DNA of 64,000 nucleotides, from assembly GCA_026417555.1 (NCBI GenBank), contig JAOADA010000003.1, forward strand, positions 124,001 to 188,000. The letters are read 5' to 3'. The notes beneath the pieces were generated by a model. That model was not told where the DNA came from and did no database searches. It was given only the letters and a program-made list of their open reading frames with translations. Of the stretch, positions 23,332 through 32,102 are shown in pieces (position 1 is the stretch's first letter; the number at the start of each line of letters is the position of its first letter). Made by a program: the position numbers and the translations under genes. Source of the DNA: Brevinematales bacterium. GTDB taxonomy: Bacteria; Spirochaetota; Brevinematia; Brevinematales; Thermospiraceae.

Positions 23332-26024
23332 GATTTTGCCTCACTCCAATTGTTCCCAATACCAATATCTACCTTGAGAGGGACACGAAGGGAAAGCGCC
23401 CCCTCCATCTCATGACGAACAAGGAAGATGAGTCTTTCTCTTTCTTGATCAGGAAACTCAAAAACAAGCTCATCGTGAATCTGAAGAAGAAGCCTTGCCT
23501 TCAATCCCTCCCTTTCAAGCGCCTCATCTACCCGAACCATGGCAATTTTGATAAGATCGGCAGCGCTCCCCTGAATCTTGCTATTGATAGCCATGCGCTC
23601 CGAAGCATCAAGTCCACCCTTCGGGTTTCTCTTGCGTCCCTTGAGCTCCGGAAAACGGCGAAACCTTCCGGCTATCGTTCTCACCATTCCCGTGTCATAT
23701 GCTTCTTGAAGAGTCTCTTCGATGAAACCTCGCACCCCAGGAAAAGAGGCAAAATACGACTCAATAAACTGCTTGGCTTCATTCACAGGGATACCCAATT
23801 GCTGAGAAAGCCCATAGGCCTGAAGCCCATAGATAATACCAAAATTCACTGATTTTGCTTTGCGCCGCATCTCTTCTGTCACCGCGGTTTCCTCAATCCC
23901 AAAAATAAGGGCTGCCGTATGGGTATGGACATCCTGATCCTCTTGAAAAGCCCTCACCATAGCCTCATCTCGAGAAAAATGGGCAAGAATCCTTAATTCA
24001 ACCTGGGAATAATCCGCACTCAAAAGAAGCCACCCCTTTTCAGGGACAAAGGCCTGACGAATAGCCCGACCCCACTCATCTCGAATAGGAATATTCTGAA
24101 GATTAGGATCACTCGAGGAGAGACGTCCCGTTGCTGTAATTGTCTGATTGAAATGGGTATGCACCCTTCCCGTAACTGGATTCACAAGCCCAGGAAGAGC
24201 CTCGACATAGGTAGAAAGAAGCTTGGCAAAGGTACGATACTCCACAATCGCTGCTGGAAGAGGATGAATCTGCGAGAGAGTAGTGAGCACCTCTTCATCT
24301 GTAGAGAATTTTCCCTTTTCTGTTTTCTTCACAGGGGCAAGGCCTAGTTCTTCAAACAAGACCCTTGACAATTGTTGAGAAGATTGAATATTGAAGGGAT
24401 GTCCTGCCAAATGATAGATCCTCTGTTCAAGATCTGCCATTTTCTCCCGAAAAACCCTCGCAAGAGAAGCAAAATAGTCGCGCTCTATCCGGATACCCCT
24501 ATACTCCATCTTGGCCAAAACTGGAATGAGCGGAATCTCAATATCATAGAGCACATGAGAAAGGGCGTTTTTTTCTATCTCTGGTTGAATAAAACGATAA
24601 AGCCGCATAGTGGCATCCACGTCGCTTCCCGCATAGGCAATCAATTTTTCCGCAGAAACATTCAAAATATCCTGGTTTTTTGTCTCAAACAGTTGTCCAT
24701 ATTCCATCTTCTCGAGACCTAAATACTCTCTACAAAGACTCTCAAGATTAAAATGGCTCCGAGTAGAAGAAAGGAGATACGCCCCCATCATAGTATCAAA
24801 GCGTATTCCTCGCAACGTGATCCCGCGGTGAAAAAACATCGTATACTCAAACTTGATGTTCTGTCCAATCTTCGCAATGCCCTCATCCTCAAGAAGAGGT
24901 TTGAGCCTCGCTACCATTTCTTCTTCACCCCACGGCTGTCCCATCATATAGGCAAGAGGCACAACAGACGCTTCTCCCTCTTTGAGACAAAAGGCCACCG
25001 TCGCTATCCGAGCCGTATACGGGTCCAGAGAGGTAGTCTCTATATCAAGAACTACTTCTTTAGCTGTTGCTATCTGCTGGAGCAGAACCTCAAGCTCCTC
25101 CCTTGTCACCACAGCCTTGTATTGTCCCTCAAGGCGAGAAGAAACCCCAAAAGAGGAAACCTCATCACCCTTCAGTTCCCTGAGAAGAGAGGGAAGCTGG
25201 TACTCCACCAAAAGCCTCTCAGCCTCACTGGTCAAACGAGGTACAGAGAGAGAAAGCACCTCGGAACCAAGGGAGACATCACGTTTAAGGATAGCCAATC
25301 TCTTGGAGAGAAAGGCCATTTCCCTTCCCTCCTCAAGTCGAGAACGCATAGCAGGGGTGAGTGTCTCTAGATGCGCATAAATAGCCTCAAGAGAACCAAA
25401 GCGACGAAGAAGTTCTACCGCTCCTTTCTCTCCTATCCCTTTCACTCCAGGAATATTGTCCACCGTATCTCCTACCATAGCAAGATAATCCGGGATTTGT
25501 TCGGGATAGACTCCAATCTCTTCCAAAACTTTGTTTCTGTCAAGAAGATGGATACCCTCAATACCCTTTTGAGGACGAAGAGCAAAGACATTTTCTCCTA
25601 CCAACTGGAGAAGATCCTTGTCAGAAGAAACGATATACACAGGATGGGAAATTCGATACCTTTCTGCAAGAGTAGCCAAAATATCATCTGCCTCATAATT
25701 CTCTTCTTCAATCACACGAATACCCAAGGCTTTGAGGACCTCTATTACCCAAGGGATCTGGGCTTTCAGATCTGGTGGTGTTTGTTGACGCTGTGCCTTG
25801 TATGCCGGGTAAAGCTTGGAGCGAAATGTCTCCCTTGAGACATCAAAGGCCACCACCATACCCTCTGGCTGGTGAAGTTTCCAGGCCTGCAAAAGCATCC
25901 GCAGGGTCCCATACAGGGCTGACACATTCTGATTTTTCTTGTTGATAAGGGGATTTCGAATGAAAGCAAAAAAAGACCGATAGACCAGCCCACTTCCATC
26001 AACAAGAAGAATAGGTTTTTCCAT
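23328..26024 (-). CDS. polA: DNA polymerase I
   Basis: An 898-residue replication and repair polymerase with all three classical domains. The 5'-3' exonuclease domain (about 1-290) contains EENYEADDILATLA and VGDTVDNIPGVKGIGEKGA. The 3'-5' exonuclease domain (about 315-490) keeps its acidic residues (VVLDIETTSLD, GQNIKFEYT, YAGSDVDATM), so proofreading is probably active. The polymerase domain (about 510-898) contains LSADYSQVELRILAH, RRKAKSVNFGIIYG and LLQIHDELVFEF. The start has GGAGAGG upstream. It overlaps mtgA by 4 nt. Confidence 0.97.
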   Translation of the reverse strand: MEKPILLVDGSGLVYRSFFAFIRNPLINKKNQNVSALYGTLRMLLQAWKLHQPEGMVVAFDVSRETFRSKLYPAYKAQRQQTPPDLKAQIPWVIEVLKALGIRVIEEENYEADDILATLAERYRISHPVYIVSSDKDLLQLVGENVFALRPQKGIEGIHLLDRNKVLEEIGVYPEQIPDYLAMVGDTVDNIPGVKGIGEKGAVELLRRFGSLEAIYAHLETLTPAMRSRLEEGREMAFLSKRLAILKRDVSLGSEVLSLSVPRLTSEAERLLVEYQLPSLLRELKGDEVSSFGVSSRLEGQYKAVVTREELEVLLQQIATAKEVVLDIETTSLDPYTARIATVAFCLKEGEASVVPLAYMMGQPWGEEEMVARLKPLLEDEGIAKIGQNIKFEYTMFFHRGITLRGIRFDTMMGAYLLSSTRSHFNLESLCREYLGLEKMEYGQLFETKNQDILNVSAEKLIAYAGSDVDATMRLYRFIQPEIEKNALSHVLYDIEIPLIPVLAKMEYRGIRIERDYFASLARVFREKMADLEQRIYHLAGHPFNIQSSQQLSRVLFEELGLAPVKKTEKGKFSTDEEVLTTLSQIHPLPAAIVEYRTFAKLLSTYVEALPGLVNPVTGRVHTHFNQTITATGRLSSSDPNLQNIPIRDEWGRAIRQAFVPEKGWLLLSADYSQVELRILAHFSRDEAMVRAFQEDQDVHTHTAALIFGIEETAVTEEMRRKAKSVNFGIIYGLQAYGLSQQLGIPVNEAKQFIESYFASFPGVRGFIEETLQEAYDTGMVRTIAGRFRRFPELKGRKRNPKGGLDASERMAINSKIQGSAADLIKIAMVRVDEALEREGLKARLLLQIHDELVFEFPDQERERLIFLVRHEMEGALSLRVPLKVDIGIGNNWSEAKS

Positions 26025-26044
26025 AGCCTCTCCTTTGAGGGTTT

Positions 26045-26073
26045 ATTATAACCTAAAGAAAAGCTCCTCGCAA
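26045..26073 (-). promoter_or_regulatory. Predicted promoter for polA-mtgA
   Basis: TTGCGA (26073-26068), 17 nt, TATAAT (26050-26045) on the minus strand, about 20 nt upstream of the polA ATG. Confidence 0.7.
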
Positions 26074-26126
26074 GTTTCCCCACAATGAAAATACAAACAC
26101 AAAACCCATGCGTTTTCTCCAAGAAT

Positions 26127-26155
26127 TTGACAAAAATCCAAAAAACTGGTATACT
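26127..26155 (+). promoter_or_regulatory. Predicted strong promoter for rpoZ-miaA
   Basis: A perfect TTGACA (26127-26132), 17 nt, and TATACT (26150-26155). The first start codon is at 26190 after AAGGAGGAG. Confidence 0.85.
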
Positions 26156-26189
26156 ATTATTCTGTCTACACGTATCCTAAGGAGGAGAT

Positions 26190-26417
26190 ATGGGTATCGA
26201 TATTAAGAAGTTACTTGCTTTCGAGGGAAACAAATATGAGGCCTGTGTTGCCATGATGAAGTACGCCAAATACCTTGCTCAGAAAAACGAAAACTCCCTC
26301 GAAATCCCCATCTCCAAACACCGCAAAGAGAAGGTTACTGTAGTCGCTATCAATGATTTTCTCAATGGAAATTTTACCTACGAATGTGAGCCCAACGCCT
26401 CCAAAGACGAAAGGTAG
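26190..26417 (+). CDS. rpoZ: RNA polymerase omega subunit-like protein
   Basis: A 75-residue protein that resembles the RNA polymerase omega subunit: MGIDIKKLLAFEGNKYEACVAMMKYAKYLAQ fits the omega N-terminal helix pattern (Asn-Lys-Tyr, then a conserved Ala-Arg/Lys helix). A stretch matching the second region (KEKVTVVAINDFLNGNFTY) follows. Omega assists assembly of the core enzyme. Omega proteins diverge strongly, and this call rests on the short N-terminal helix pattern and size only. It overlaps miaA by 1 nt, so the two are translationally coupled. Confidence 0.6.
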   Translation: MGIDIKKLLAFEGNKYEACVAMMKYAKYLAQKNENSLEIPISKHRKEKVTVVAINDFLNGNFTYECEPNASKDER

Positions 26418-27364
26418 TGTCAAACGGATTTGTCATTGCTATTGTGGGGCCTACCGCCTCGGGAAAGAGTGAGATTGGCTTTGAGCTTGCCACAGCAGTA
26501 GATGGTGAGATTGTGTCTTGCGATTCTGTACAAATCTACCGAGGTCTTGATATTGGTTCAGCGAAGCCTCCTCACACGTACCGAGAACGTATCCCGCATC
26601 ATTGTCTCGATCTCTACGATCCCAACGTTCGGGTGAGTGCCGGCCTCTACAAACAGCACGCCGAAACCGCCATCAAAGATATATGGAAACGAGGGAAAGT
26701 GCCTATCGTCGTAGGGGGAACAGGGCTCTACTTCAATGCCCTGTATTATGGCCTCTTTGAGGGTCCACCTGCTCACCCTGAACGTCGAGCCTTTTACCAG
26801 AGCCTTTCCCACGAGGAACTCCTTCACCGGGCAAAAACCATCGATCCAGAGTGGTGCTTAAAAAACCAAACCCAAGACCCCAGAAGGCTCATCCGTGTCC
26901 TCGAGGTTTATGATCTCACAGGCCAAAAACTCTCCACCCTTCACAAACGTAACAAGCGACTGAAAGTAGAATGGTATATACTCGCTCCTCAATGGACACG
27001 GGAAATCCTTTACGAACGTATCAACACCCGTGTCCTCAGCATGATAGAACAAGGACTTGTTGAAGAAACCGCTCGTCTCCGCGCTCAGTGGGGGAAAGAT
27101 GCCTACGCCCTCCAGTCTCTGGGATACAAAGAAGCGGGTCTCTACCTCGATGGCATATACGACAAAAACACTATGATAGCCACTATCCAACAAGAAACAC
27201 GCCGGTATGCGAAACGTCAACTCACGTGGTTTCGAAAAAACAAAGCCATCTTATGGTTTGATCCTGCAATCACATCATCCATAATAGAACACACCAAACG
27301 ATGGGTACTCACTCACAACAGAGAAGGAGAAATAGACTACGAAGAAGGTTCTCCCTGGCCCTGA
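26417..27364 (+). CDS. miaA: tRNA dimethylallyltransferase
   Basis: A 315-residue enzyme that adds a dimethylallyl group to A37 of tRNAs reading UNN codons. The P-loop is AIVGPTASGKSEIG. The DMAPP/tRNA-binding motifs are CDSVQIYRGLDIGSAKP, VVGGTGLYFNAL and the QDPRRLIRVLEVY block near 155-170, followed by the Zn-independent C-terminal region with TRRYAKRQLTWFR. Translation starts with GTG at 26417, directly coupled to the upstream small gene. Its end overlaps the convergent aminotransferase-like gene by 28 nt. Confidence 0.96.
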   Translation: MSNGFVIAIVGPTASGKSEIGFELATAVDGEIVSCDSVQIYRGLDIGSAKPPHTYRERIPHHCLDLYDPNVRVSAGLYKQHAETAIKDIWKRGKVPIVVGGTGLYFNALYYGLFEGPPAHPERRAFYQSLSHEELLHRAKTIDPEWCLKNQTQDPRRLIRVLEVYDLTGQKLSTLHKRNKRLKVEWYILAPQWTREILYERINTRVLSMIEQGLVEETARLRAQWGKDAYALQSLGYKEAGLYLDGIYDKNTMIATIQQETRRYAKRQLTWFRKNKAILWFDPAITSSIIEHTKRWVLTHNREGEIDYEEGSPWP

Positions 27365-28257
27365 AGGGCACGAACCAATCTTTTTACCTCGTGCTCTCCA
27401 TGCGCCAATGAGAAAAAACCCACCTTTTGTGTAAAAATTCCCTGAGAGAGAAGGTGCGAAGGATCTTTTCCCTCTGGAAGAACAAATATCCCCCCCTTTT
27501 GATGGATCCATGAAGGCAACACAGGCCATTCCACCTGCTTCTCCCGGCGCAGAAATACCTCCAGCGTCGTTTGCATAGCGACACCGATGATTGTCCGAAG
27601 AGGAGCCACCACAGGTAGCTGGGATTGCCTTGACACAAGCATGGCCCCCCCAGCTCCATTGCCAAGAACCCCCCCCACAATGACAATCTCCCACCCTTCA
27701 TGAAGAGACAACCCACTCGACAGTCTCCCAAAACATCCATTTTCTACCAAAATAGGCATGCCCTCTGAAGGAAAAGCCTCTTCCTCTAGCATGCTATTCA
27801 CCGACTCAAAAAAAACCACCTCCCCTTTCTTCTGTCCTTGTGGTAACCGTACACTCCAGGTCCGGTTCACCCACGAAGAAAACCCCACCCACTCCTGAAG
27901 AAACAAAAAAGCCTCCCCCACACTCTCAAAAAAACGAAGGGATTTTGCCTTTATCCCCTCTTTTTCAAGCCACTCCCATGCCCGTTTTTCAAGACGATAA
28001 TGAGCAAGAGAAAGTGTTGCCCCATAGAACACTCGATTCAGATGGTTTTTCACCCGCTGAAAAACCTCTGGCTTATATCCAAGAATAACCTCACCATTCT
28101 GAAGAAAGAAATCGATATATTTATACCCCTCTATATCATAAAGAAAAGGCCCCCGTGCCCTCCTCACCACAAAAGGTGCCTTTTCATAGGCAGAAAGCCG
28201 AGAAACAAGAACCACTGACTGACGAGGGTGCCACTCCCCTCGAGGATAATCTGACAT
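27337..28257 (-). CDS. Degenerate class-III aminotransferase-like protein
   Basis: A 306-residue protein whose N-terminus resembles glutamate-1-semialdehyde aminomutase/class III transaminases: APFVVRRARGPFLYDIEGYKYIDFFLQNGEVILGYKPEVFQ. True enzymes run to about 430 residues and carry a PLP-binding Lys in a segment like LGKxxGGGLPxGA. Here the matching segment reads VGGVLGNGAGGAML, with Gly at the Lys position, and the Asp-Glu motif before it is missing. About 120 residues of the family length are absent. It is therefore probably inactive as a transaminase, perhaps a structural or binding protein, and still an intact frame. It follows a barrel-protein gene in the minus run and overlaps miaA. 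Confidence 0.6.
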   Translation of the reverse strand: MSDYPRGEWHPRQSVVLVSRLSAYEKAPFVVRRARGPFLYDIEGYKYIDFFLQNGEVILGYKPEVFQRVKNHLNRVFYGATLSLAHYRLEKRAWEWLEKEGIKAKSLRFFESVGEAFLFLQEWVGFSSWVNRTWSVRLPQGQKKGEVVFFESVNSMLEEEAFPSEGMPILVENGCFGRLSSGLSLHEGWEIVIVGGVLGNGAGGAMLVSRQSQLPVVAPLRTIIGVAMQTTLEVFLRREKQVEWPVLPSWIHQKGGIFVLPEGKDPSHLLSQGIFTQKVGFFSLAHGEHEVKRLVRALQGQGEPSS

Positions 28258-28270
28258 ACCCTCCCCTTTT

Positions 28271-28858
28271 TTAAAACGATACCCCTACTGCTATCCCTGG
28301 ATTGAGATAAAACGGGGGAAGCACAGGATCAAAAGAAGCAAAACGTATCACGGAAACCTCAGGAATCACTATCCATGACCCCCAGCGTATCCACAGTCCA
28401 GCCGATAACCTCCACCTGACATGTTCCTCCCAGGAAAATTTTCGCCACCCTGTGGAGAAAGAGGCTTTTACTGGTCGTGCAAGAGTTACATCAAACACTA
28501 GTCCAGGCTCAACGGTCATGAGCCATTCTTTCTGATCAAGGTTATAGGCATAACCACCCTCGAAAGAAAAATCCAACCGGAACCAATGATTTACCCCCCC
28601 TAACACACGATAGGTTATCCCCGGAACACACCCCAACCGCCACGAACGAACTCCCACCGTCCATCGCTCTGTTATTCCATAACGGAACCCTATCTCGGCC
28701 ACATTCCACACAGAAAACTGATCCACATACAAAAACTCATTCACACCAACAAAAAGCTGTTTTTCTCCTCGGAGCACCTCACTCACGGGAGAAAAAACCA
28801 ACATTCCCCATCCAGCCACACCCCACACAATCCCTATCACAACAAAAAGATGGCGCAT
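28271..28858 (-). CDS. Outer-membrane beta-barrel protein
   Basis: A 195-residue exported protein with signal MRHLFVVIGIVWGVAGWGMLVFS. Alternating hydrophobic/polar strands are seen throughout (FLYVDQFSVWNVAEIGFRYGI, RLDFSFEGGYAYNL, ASFSTGWRKFSW) and the sequence ends in GIAVGVSF with a C-terminal Phe, the pattern of a small barrel. There are about eight strands. The start at 28858 has GAGGAAG upstream; ATG at 28903 is 15 codons earlier and lies inside murE. It follows murE by 16 nt. Confidence 0.7.
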   Translation of the reverse strand: MRHLFVVIGIVWGVAGWGMLVFSPVSEVLRGEKQLFVGVNEFLYVDQFSVWNVAEIGFRYGITERWTVGVRSWRLGCVPGITYRVLGGVNHWFRLDFSFEGGYAYNLDQKEWLMTVEPGLVFDVTLARPVKASFSTGWRKFSWEEHVRWRLSAGLWIRWGSWIVIPEVSVIRFASFDPVLPPFYLNPGIAVGVSF

Positions 28859-28874
28859 TCTCTTCCTCGTTTCT

Positions 28875-30389
28875 CTAAACAATTGAAATACCATGACGAG
28901 CAAACCACTCTTCGACTACTTCCCTATCACTAAAGTGGTGTTTTTCTCTCCCGATAATTTGATAATCTTCATGTCCTTTCCCAGCAATTAAGACAATATC
29001 CCCTGGTTTCGCCTTCTCAAGGGCAAGAAAAATAGCTTTTTTCCTGTCTGGTTCAACCTGATAAGAACGCGTCACCGACTTGATCCCCTTTTCAATATCC
29101 TGAAGAATAGCCAACGGATCTTCAGTACGAGGATTGTCCGATGTCAAAATAGTGTAATCCGCCAATCTCCCCGATATTTCTCCCATAAGAGGCCGTTTAG
29201 ACTTATCACGGTCTCCCCCCGCTCCAAAAACACTGATGAGCTTCCCCCCTTGAGCCAATGTCCCACGAAGCGTGACAAGTACCTTCTCAAGGGCATCTGG
29301 CTTGTGGGCATAATCAATCACAGCGATAATACCCCCACCCTCTACTGGTTCTACCCTCCCCCGCACCGTAATATGAGCCAATGACTGAGCAATAGCCCGA
29401 AGGTGAAGCCTCCACTGGGCAAGAATAGCAAAAGCCATGGTGAAATTGTAGACATTTGTCATTCCAATCATACGAATGGATATGGGAATATCCTTGATCA
29501 CAAAACGGCTCCCCGAAGGGGAAAGCTCTATATCCTTTGCCAGGAAATCTGCTTCCTCATCCCGCGTAGAAATAGCATAGATTTGCATCTCAGGAAATCT
29601 CAGGGCATGCTTGAGCACATCAAGAGCCCTTTCCATATCCTGATTGTAGATAAAGATCTTTTTCGGTTTCACAGAGCGATTCAAGAGATCAATACAAGAC
29701 AGTTTTGCAGCAAAATACGCTTCCATCGTTTTATGGAAATCGAGATGATCCTGAGAAAAATTGGTGAAACACATAACATCAAAATCTATCCCCTCTAACC
29801 TCCCTAACGCCAAGGCATGGGAAGAAACCTCCATCACCACATATTCCACCCTTTTCTCCACCATGTCGGCAAAGAAACGCTGCAGCATCAAAGCATCAGG
29901 AGTAGTATTTGGAGCAGGATAGACCTCATCATTGATACGATACTCTATTGTTCCAACAAGTCCTGCCGAGAATCCCATTTTCCGGAGGGCAGCATACGTC
30001 ACAAAGGCCGTCGTACTTTTGCCAGAGGTTCCTGTGATCCCACAGACAATCATCTTCCGAGAAGGATAATCATAAAAGCGGGCAGCAATTCTTCCAAGGT
30101 TTCGTCTGATATCCGGAATACCGACAAAAAAGGCCTCTGGATACTGCTTTCTCCACTCCTCAACCCGATTTTCTTCTACTAAAAACAAACGGCATCCCCT
30201 CTCATAGGCATCCGGAATATAGGGATGAGCATCTTCAATATAACCAGAAGCTGCTATAAAAAGGGTATCAGGGGTAACCTTCCGAGAGTCATTCTCAATA
30301 GCCAGGATATCCTTCATGGCAAGATCTTTGTAAATAGTTTCAAAGACATCCCGTCCCAAGACATCACGAAGAAGCAAATTCAGTACCAT
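28875..30389 (-). CDS. murE: UDP-MurNAc-tripeptide ligase
   Basis: A 504-residue cytoplasmic ligase that adds the third stem-peptide residue to UDP-MurNAc-Ala-Glu. The P-loop is CGITGTSGKSTTAF. NTTPDALMLQ, VVMEVSSHALALGRL and FTNFSQDHLDFHKTMEAYF are diagnostic. The substrate-selecting motif reads TSDNPRTEDP, the DNPR form usual in meso-diaminopimelate enzymes; spirochaetes are often reported to use ornithine, and related DPR motifs exist in others, so the residue added cannot be decided from this motif. Its gene is preceded by a small lipoprotein gene (17 nt) and followed by a barrel gene. Confidence 0.95.
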   Translation of the reverse strand: MVLNLLLRDVLGRDVFETIYKDLAMKDILAIENDSRKVTPDTLFIAASGYIEDAHPYIPDAYERGCRLFLVEENRVEEWRKQYPEAFFVGIPDIRRNLGRIAARFYDYPSRKMIVCGITGTSGKSTTAFVTYAALRKMGFSAGLVGTIEYRINDEVYPAPNTTPDALMLQRFFADMVEKRVEYVVMEVSSHALALGRLEGIDFDVMCFTNFSQDHLDFHKTMEAYFAAKLSCIDLLNRSVKPKKIFIYNQDMERALDVLKHALRFPEMQIYAISTRDEEADFLAKDIELSPSGSRFVIKDIPISIRMIGMTNVYNFTMAFAILAQWRLHLRAIAQSLAHITVRGRVEPVEGGGIIAVIDYAHKPDALEKVLVTLRGTLAQGGKLISVFGAGGDRDKSKRPLMGEISGRLADYTILTSDNPRTEDPLAILQDIEKGIKSVTRSYQVEPDRKKAIFLALEKAKPGDIVLIAGKGHEDYQIIGREKHHFSDREVVEEWFARHGISIV

Positions 30390-30406
30390 GATTACCCCCT
30401 TTCTCT

Positions 30407-30811
30407 TTATCGACCCTCAAAGGTGATCACCGTCTTCTTAGTTGACCCCTTGAGGGCAAGTTCAAGCTTCAGGTGCTCAGCATTCTCCACCCAATCAGCA
30501 TTGGCATTAAATTTAAGAAGAGCTTTCCCTTGCGGAAGAACAAGCCGGCGAACCATTTTGACCTGATCACTACTCACGGTAAACAGCATCGCCACTCCCT
30601 CTGCGGGTGATTCATACTGAAGGGCATAATCATAGGTCCCACCCTGACCCACAAGATAGAGTGTTGCCACCTGAATCTCTCCCTTCTGGACAATCGTGTA
30701 TTCAAGGACCTGTCCATCCACCTGTGGGAATGACACCTCACTTTTTGTGGGAGAAGAAGCACAACCGACCAAAAATACCACTACAAAAAACAGAAACCTA
30801 CCTCGAGACAT
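30407..30811 (-). CDS. Small lipoprotein of unknown function
   Basis: A 134-residue lipoprotein (signal MSRGRFLFFVVVFLVGC). The mature part is strand-rich: DGQVLEYTIVQKGEIQVATLYLVGQGG, MVRRLVLPQGKALLKFNANADW and HLKLELALKGSTKKTVITFEG. No family is recognised. The start at 30811 has GGAGG 6 nt upstream; the upstream 15 codons of the frame are ignored. It is the first gene after the promoter at 30882-30910 and precedes murE by 17 nt. Confidence 0.78.
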   Translation of the reverse strand: MSRGRFLFFVVVFLVGCASSPTKSEVSFPQVDGQVLEYTIVQKGEIQVATLYLVGQGGTYDYALQYESPAEGVAMLFTVSSDQVKMVRRLVLPQGKALLKFNANADWVENAEHLKLELALKGSTKKTVITFEGR

Positions 30812-30881
30812 ACCCTGCCTCCTTATGATGGTATGATTTCCCCCGTGTCCCCTCATCAGAGTTCAGAATATTATAGAAAAT

Positions 30882-30910
30882 ATTATAGAAGAGAGAAGAA
30901 AATAATGCAA
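30882..30910 (-). promoter_or_regulatory. Predicted promoter for lipoprotein-murE operon
   Basis: TTGCAT (30910-30905), 17 nt, TATAAT (30887-30882) on the minus strand. A second TATAAT lies 14 nt downstream within an ATATTATAGAA direct repeat (30868-30890), so a second start is possible. It lies just after the terminator of the upstream NHL gene. Confidence 0.75.
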
Positions 30911-30942
30911 ACGAAAAGGGCTCTCCCTCTAAAGAGAACCCC
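30911..30942 (-). terminator. Terminator of the NHL lipoprotein gene
   Basis: GGGTTCTC and GAGAGCCC form a stem (one G-U pair) followed by TTTTCG on the minus strand, just after the gene ending at 30953. The tail is short, so it is a moderate prediction. Confidence 0.65.
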
Positions 30943-30952
30943 ATCTCATCCC

Positions 30953-32077
30953 CTACTCCGTTCGAAATACCCGAATCCCCCCATTCTCTGATAGGTAAAG
31001 CCGTCCATACCCATCGAAACATAAATTAACAGGATCTTGAAGAAAATTATAACTATCTCGATTCGTAATATAAAGAAGATCTCCGTTGGTTGTGTATACA
31101 TACATATGATCACTCGTACTCCCCCAATCCAAAATATATACCTTTCCATTTGTTATCAAGGAGACATCTGAACTCACCATGGTGGGATGATCCCAAGACG
31201 TAATCAAGGTACCAGAAAGGTTGTAGACCCTCATATGGGGGGAAGATAAAAGAGACACATACACCTTATCTCCTGCCACCCTCACATTGCGCGGTTCCGC
31301 TCCCCCGGTAAGAATATGAAAGAGAAATACGCCATTGGTGGTAAAGACGCTAATACGTTTGTTTTTCTCATCTGCCACATAGATATTTGTACCATCAGAA
31401 GCAATCCCTGCACAACGAGTAAATTGGCCATTTCCACTCCCAGAAGATCCCCAGCTAAAGAGAAAGGTATGGTTCGTGTCATATACAAGAACTTTATCCC
31501 CATAATAATCTGTCACATAGAAACGCCCGTCCACATAGACAATGTAATGGAGGAAACTCCCTGACCCAAAATCAAAAAGAAGATCACCATTCGTGGAATA
31601 CACTTTGACCATATTCCCCAGCACAGCATATATCTTTCCTTGGTGATATAAAATTCCCCGGACTTGTCCTCCACTATTCCATCGCCCTTCATACACCAGA
31701 GAAGTCGCCGAAGAAAAAAGAGGAAGAACGATATTCGTTTGCTTTTGATAGGTAACATCACCCTTTTTTAGAGCGAGTACCAAGGTGAGTCTATTGGTAG
31801 TCGTAGAGAAAGCAAACATGGAATGAGAGAGAGGATACCACACCCCGTCGTTTGTCTTCCAAAACAATGTTCCATCTTCGAAAGACCCCTGGAGAGTATT
31901 AGTAACATAATAGTAAGAGGCCGGCATGATTCCCGGCCACACATCAAAATTTGCATAATATGAAACCGAGAGTGAAAGGACACCTTTTTTCTCAACTCTC
32001 CTTTTTTCCTCAACAATACCCGAACTACATCCCACCCAAACCAACACACACATCGCTAATCCCATGAATTTCTTCAT
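30953..32077 (-). CDS. Lipoprotein with NHL-type beta-propeller
   Basis: A 374-residue lipoprotein (signal MKKFMGLAMCVLVWVGC). Residues about 130-370 carry repeated strands of six-bladed NHL type: VRGILYHQGKIYAVLGNMVKVYSTNGDLLFDFGSG, then ASDGTNIYVADEKNKRISVFTTNGVFLF, and so on, ending DGYGRLYLSENGGIRVF. An N-terminal segment (about 30-125) is less regular. It probably binds another envelope molecule; the target is unknown. It is the last gene of the OmpA-methyltransferase-NHL run and is followed by a terminator. Confidence 0.82.
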   Translation of the reverse strand: MKKFMGLAMCVLVWVGCSSGIVEEKRRVEKKGVLSLSVSYYANFDVWPGIMPASYYYVTNTLQGSFEDGTLFWKTNDGVWYPLSHSMFAFSTTTNRLTLVLALKKGDVTYQKQTNIVLPLFSSATSLVYEGRWNSGGQVRGILYHQGKIYAVLGNMVKVYSTNGDLLFDFGSGSFLHYIVYVDGRFYVTDYYGDKVLVYDTNHTFLFSWGSSGSGNGQFTRCAGIASDGTNIYVADEKNKRISVFTTNGVFLFHILTGGAEPRNVRVAGDKVYVSLLSSPHMRVYNLSGTLITSWDHPTMVSSDVSLITNGKVYILDWGSTSDHMYVYTTNGDLLYITNRDSYNFLQDPVNLCFDGYGRLYLSENGGIRVFRTE

Positions 32078-32102
32078 TGGTTCCCTCCCGACATTTTCTT
32101 TA

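Noticed and set aside
27337-27364. Frameshift between miaA and the next gene because of their 28-bp overlap
   Set aside because: They are convergent on opposite strands, each with a normal end, so the overlap is natural.
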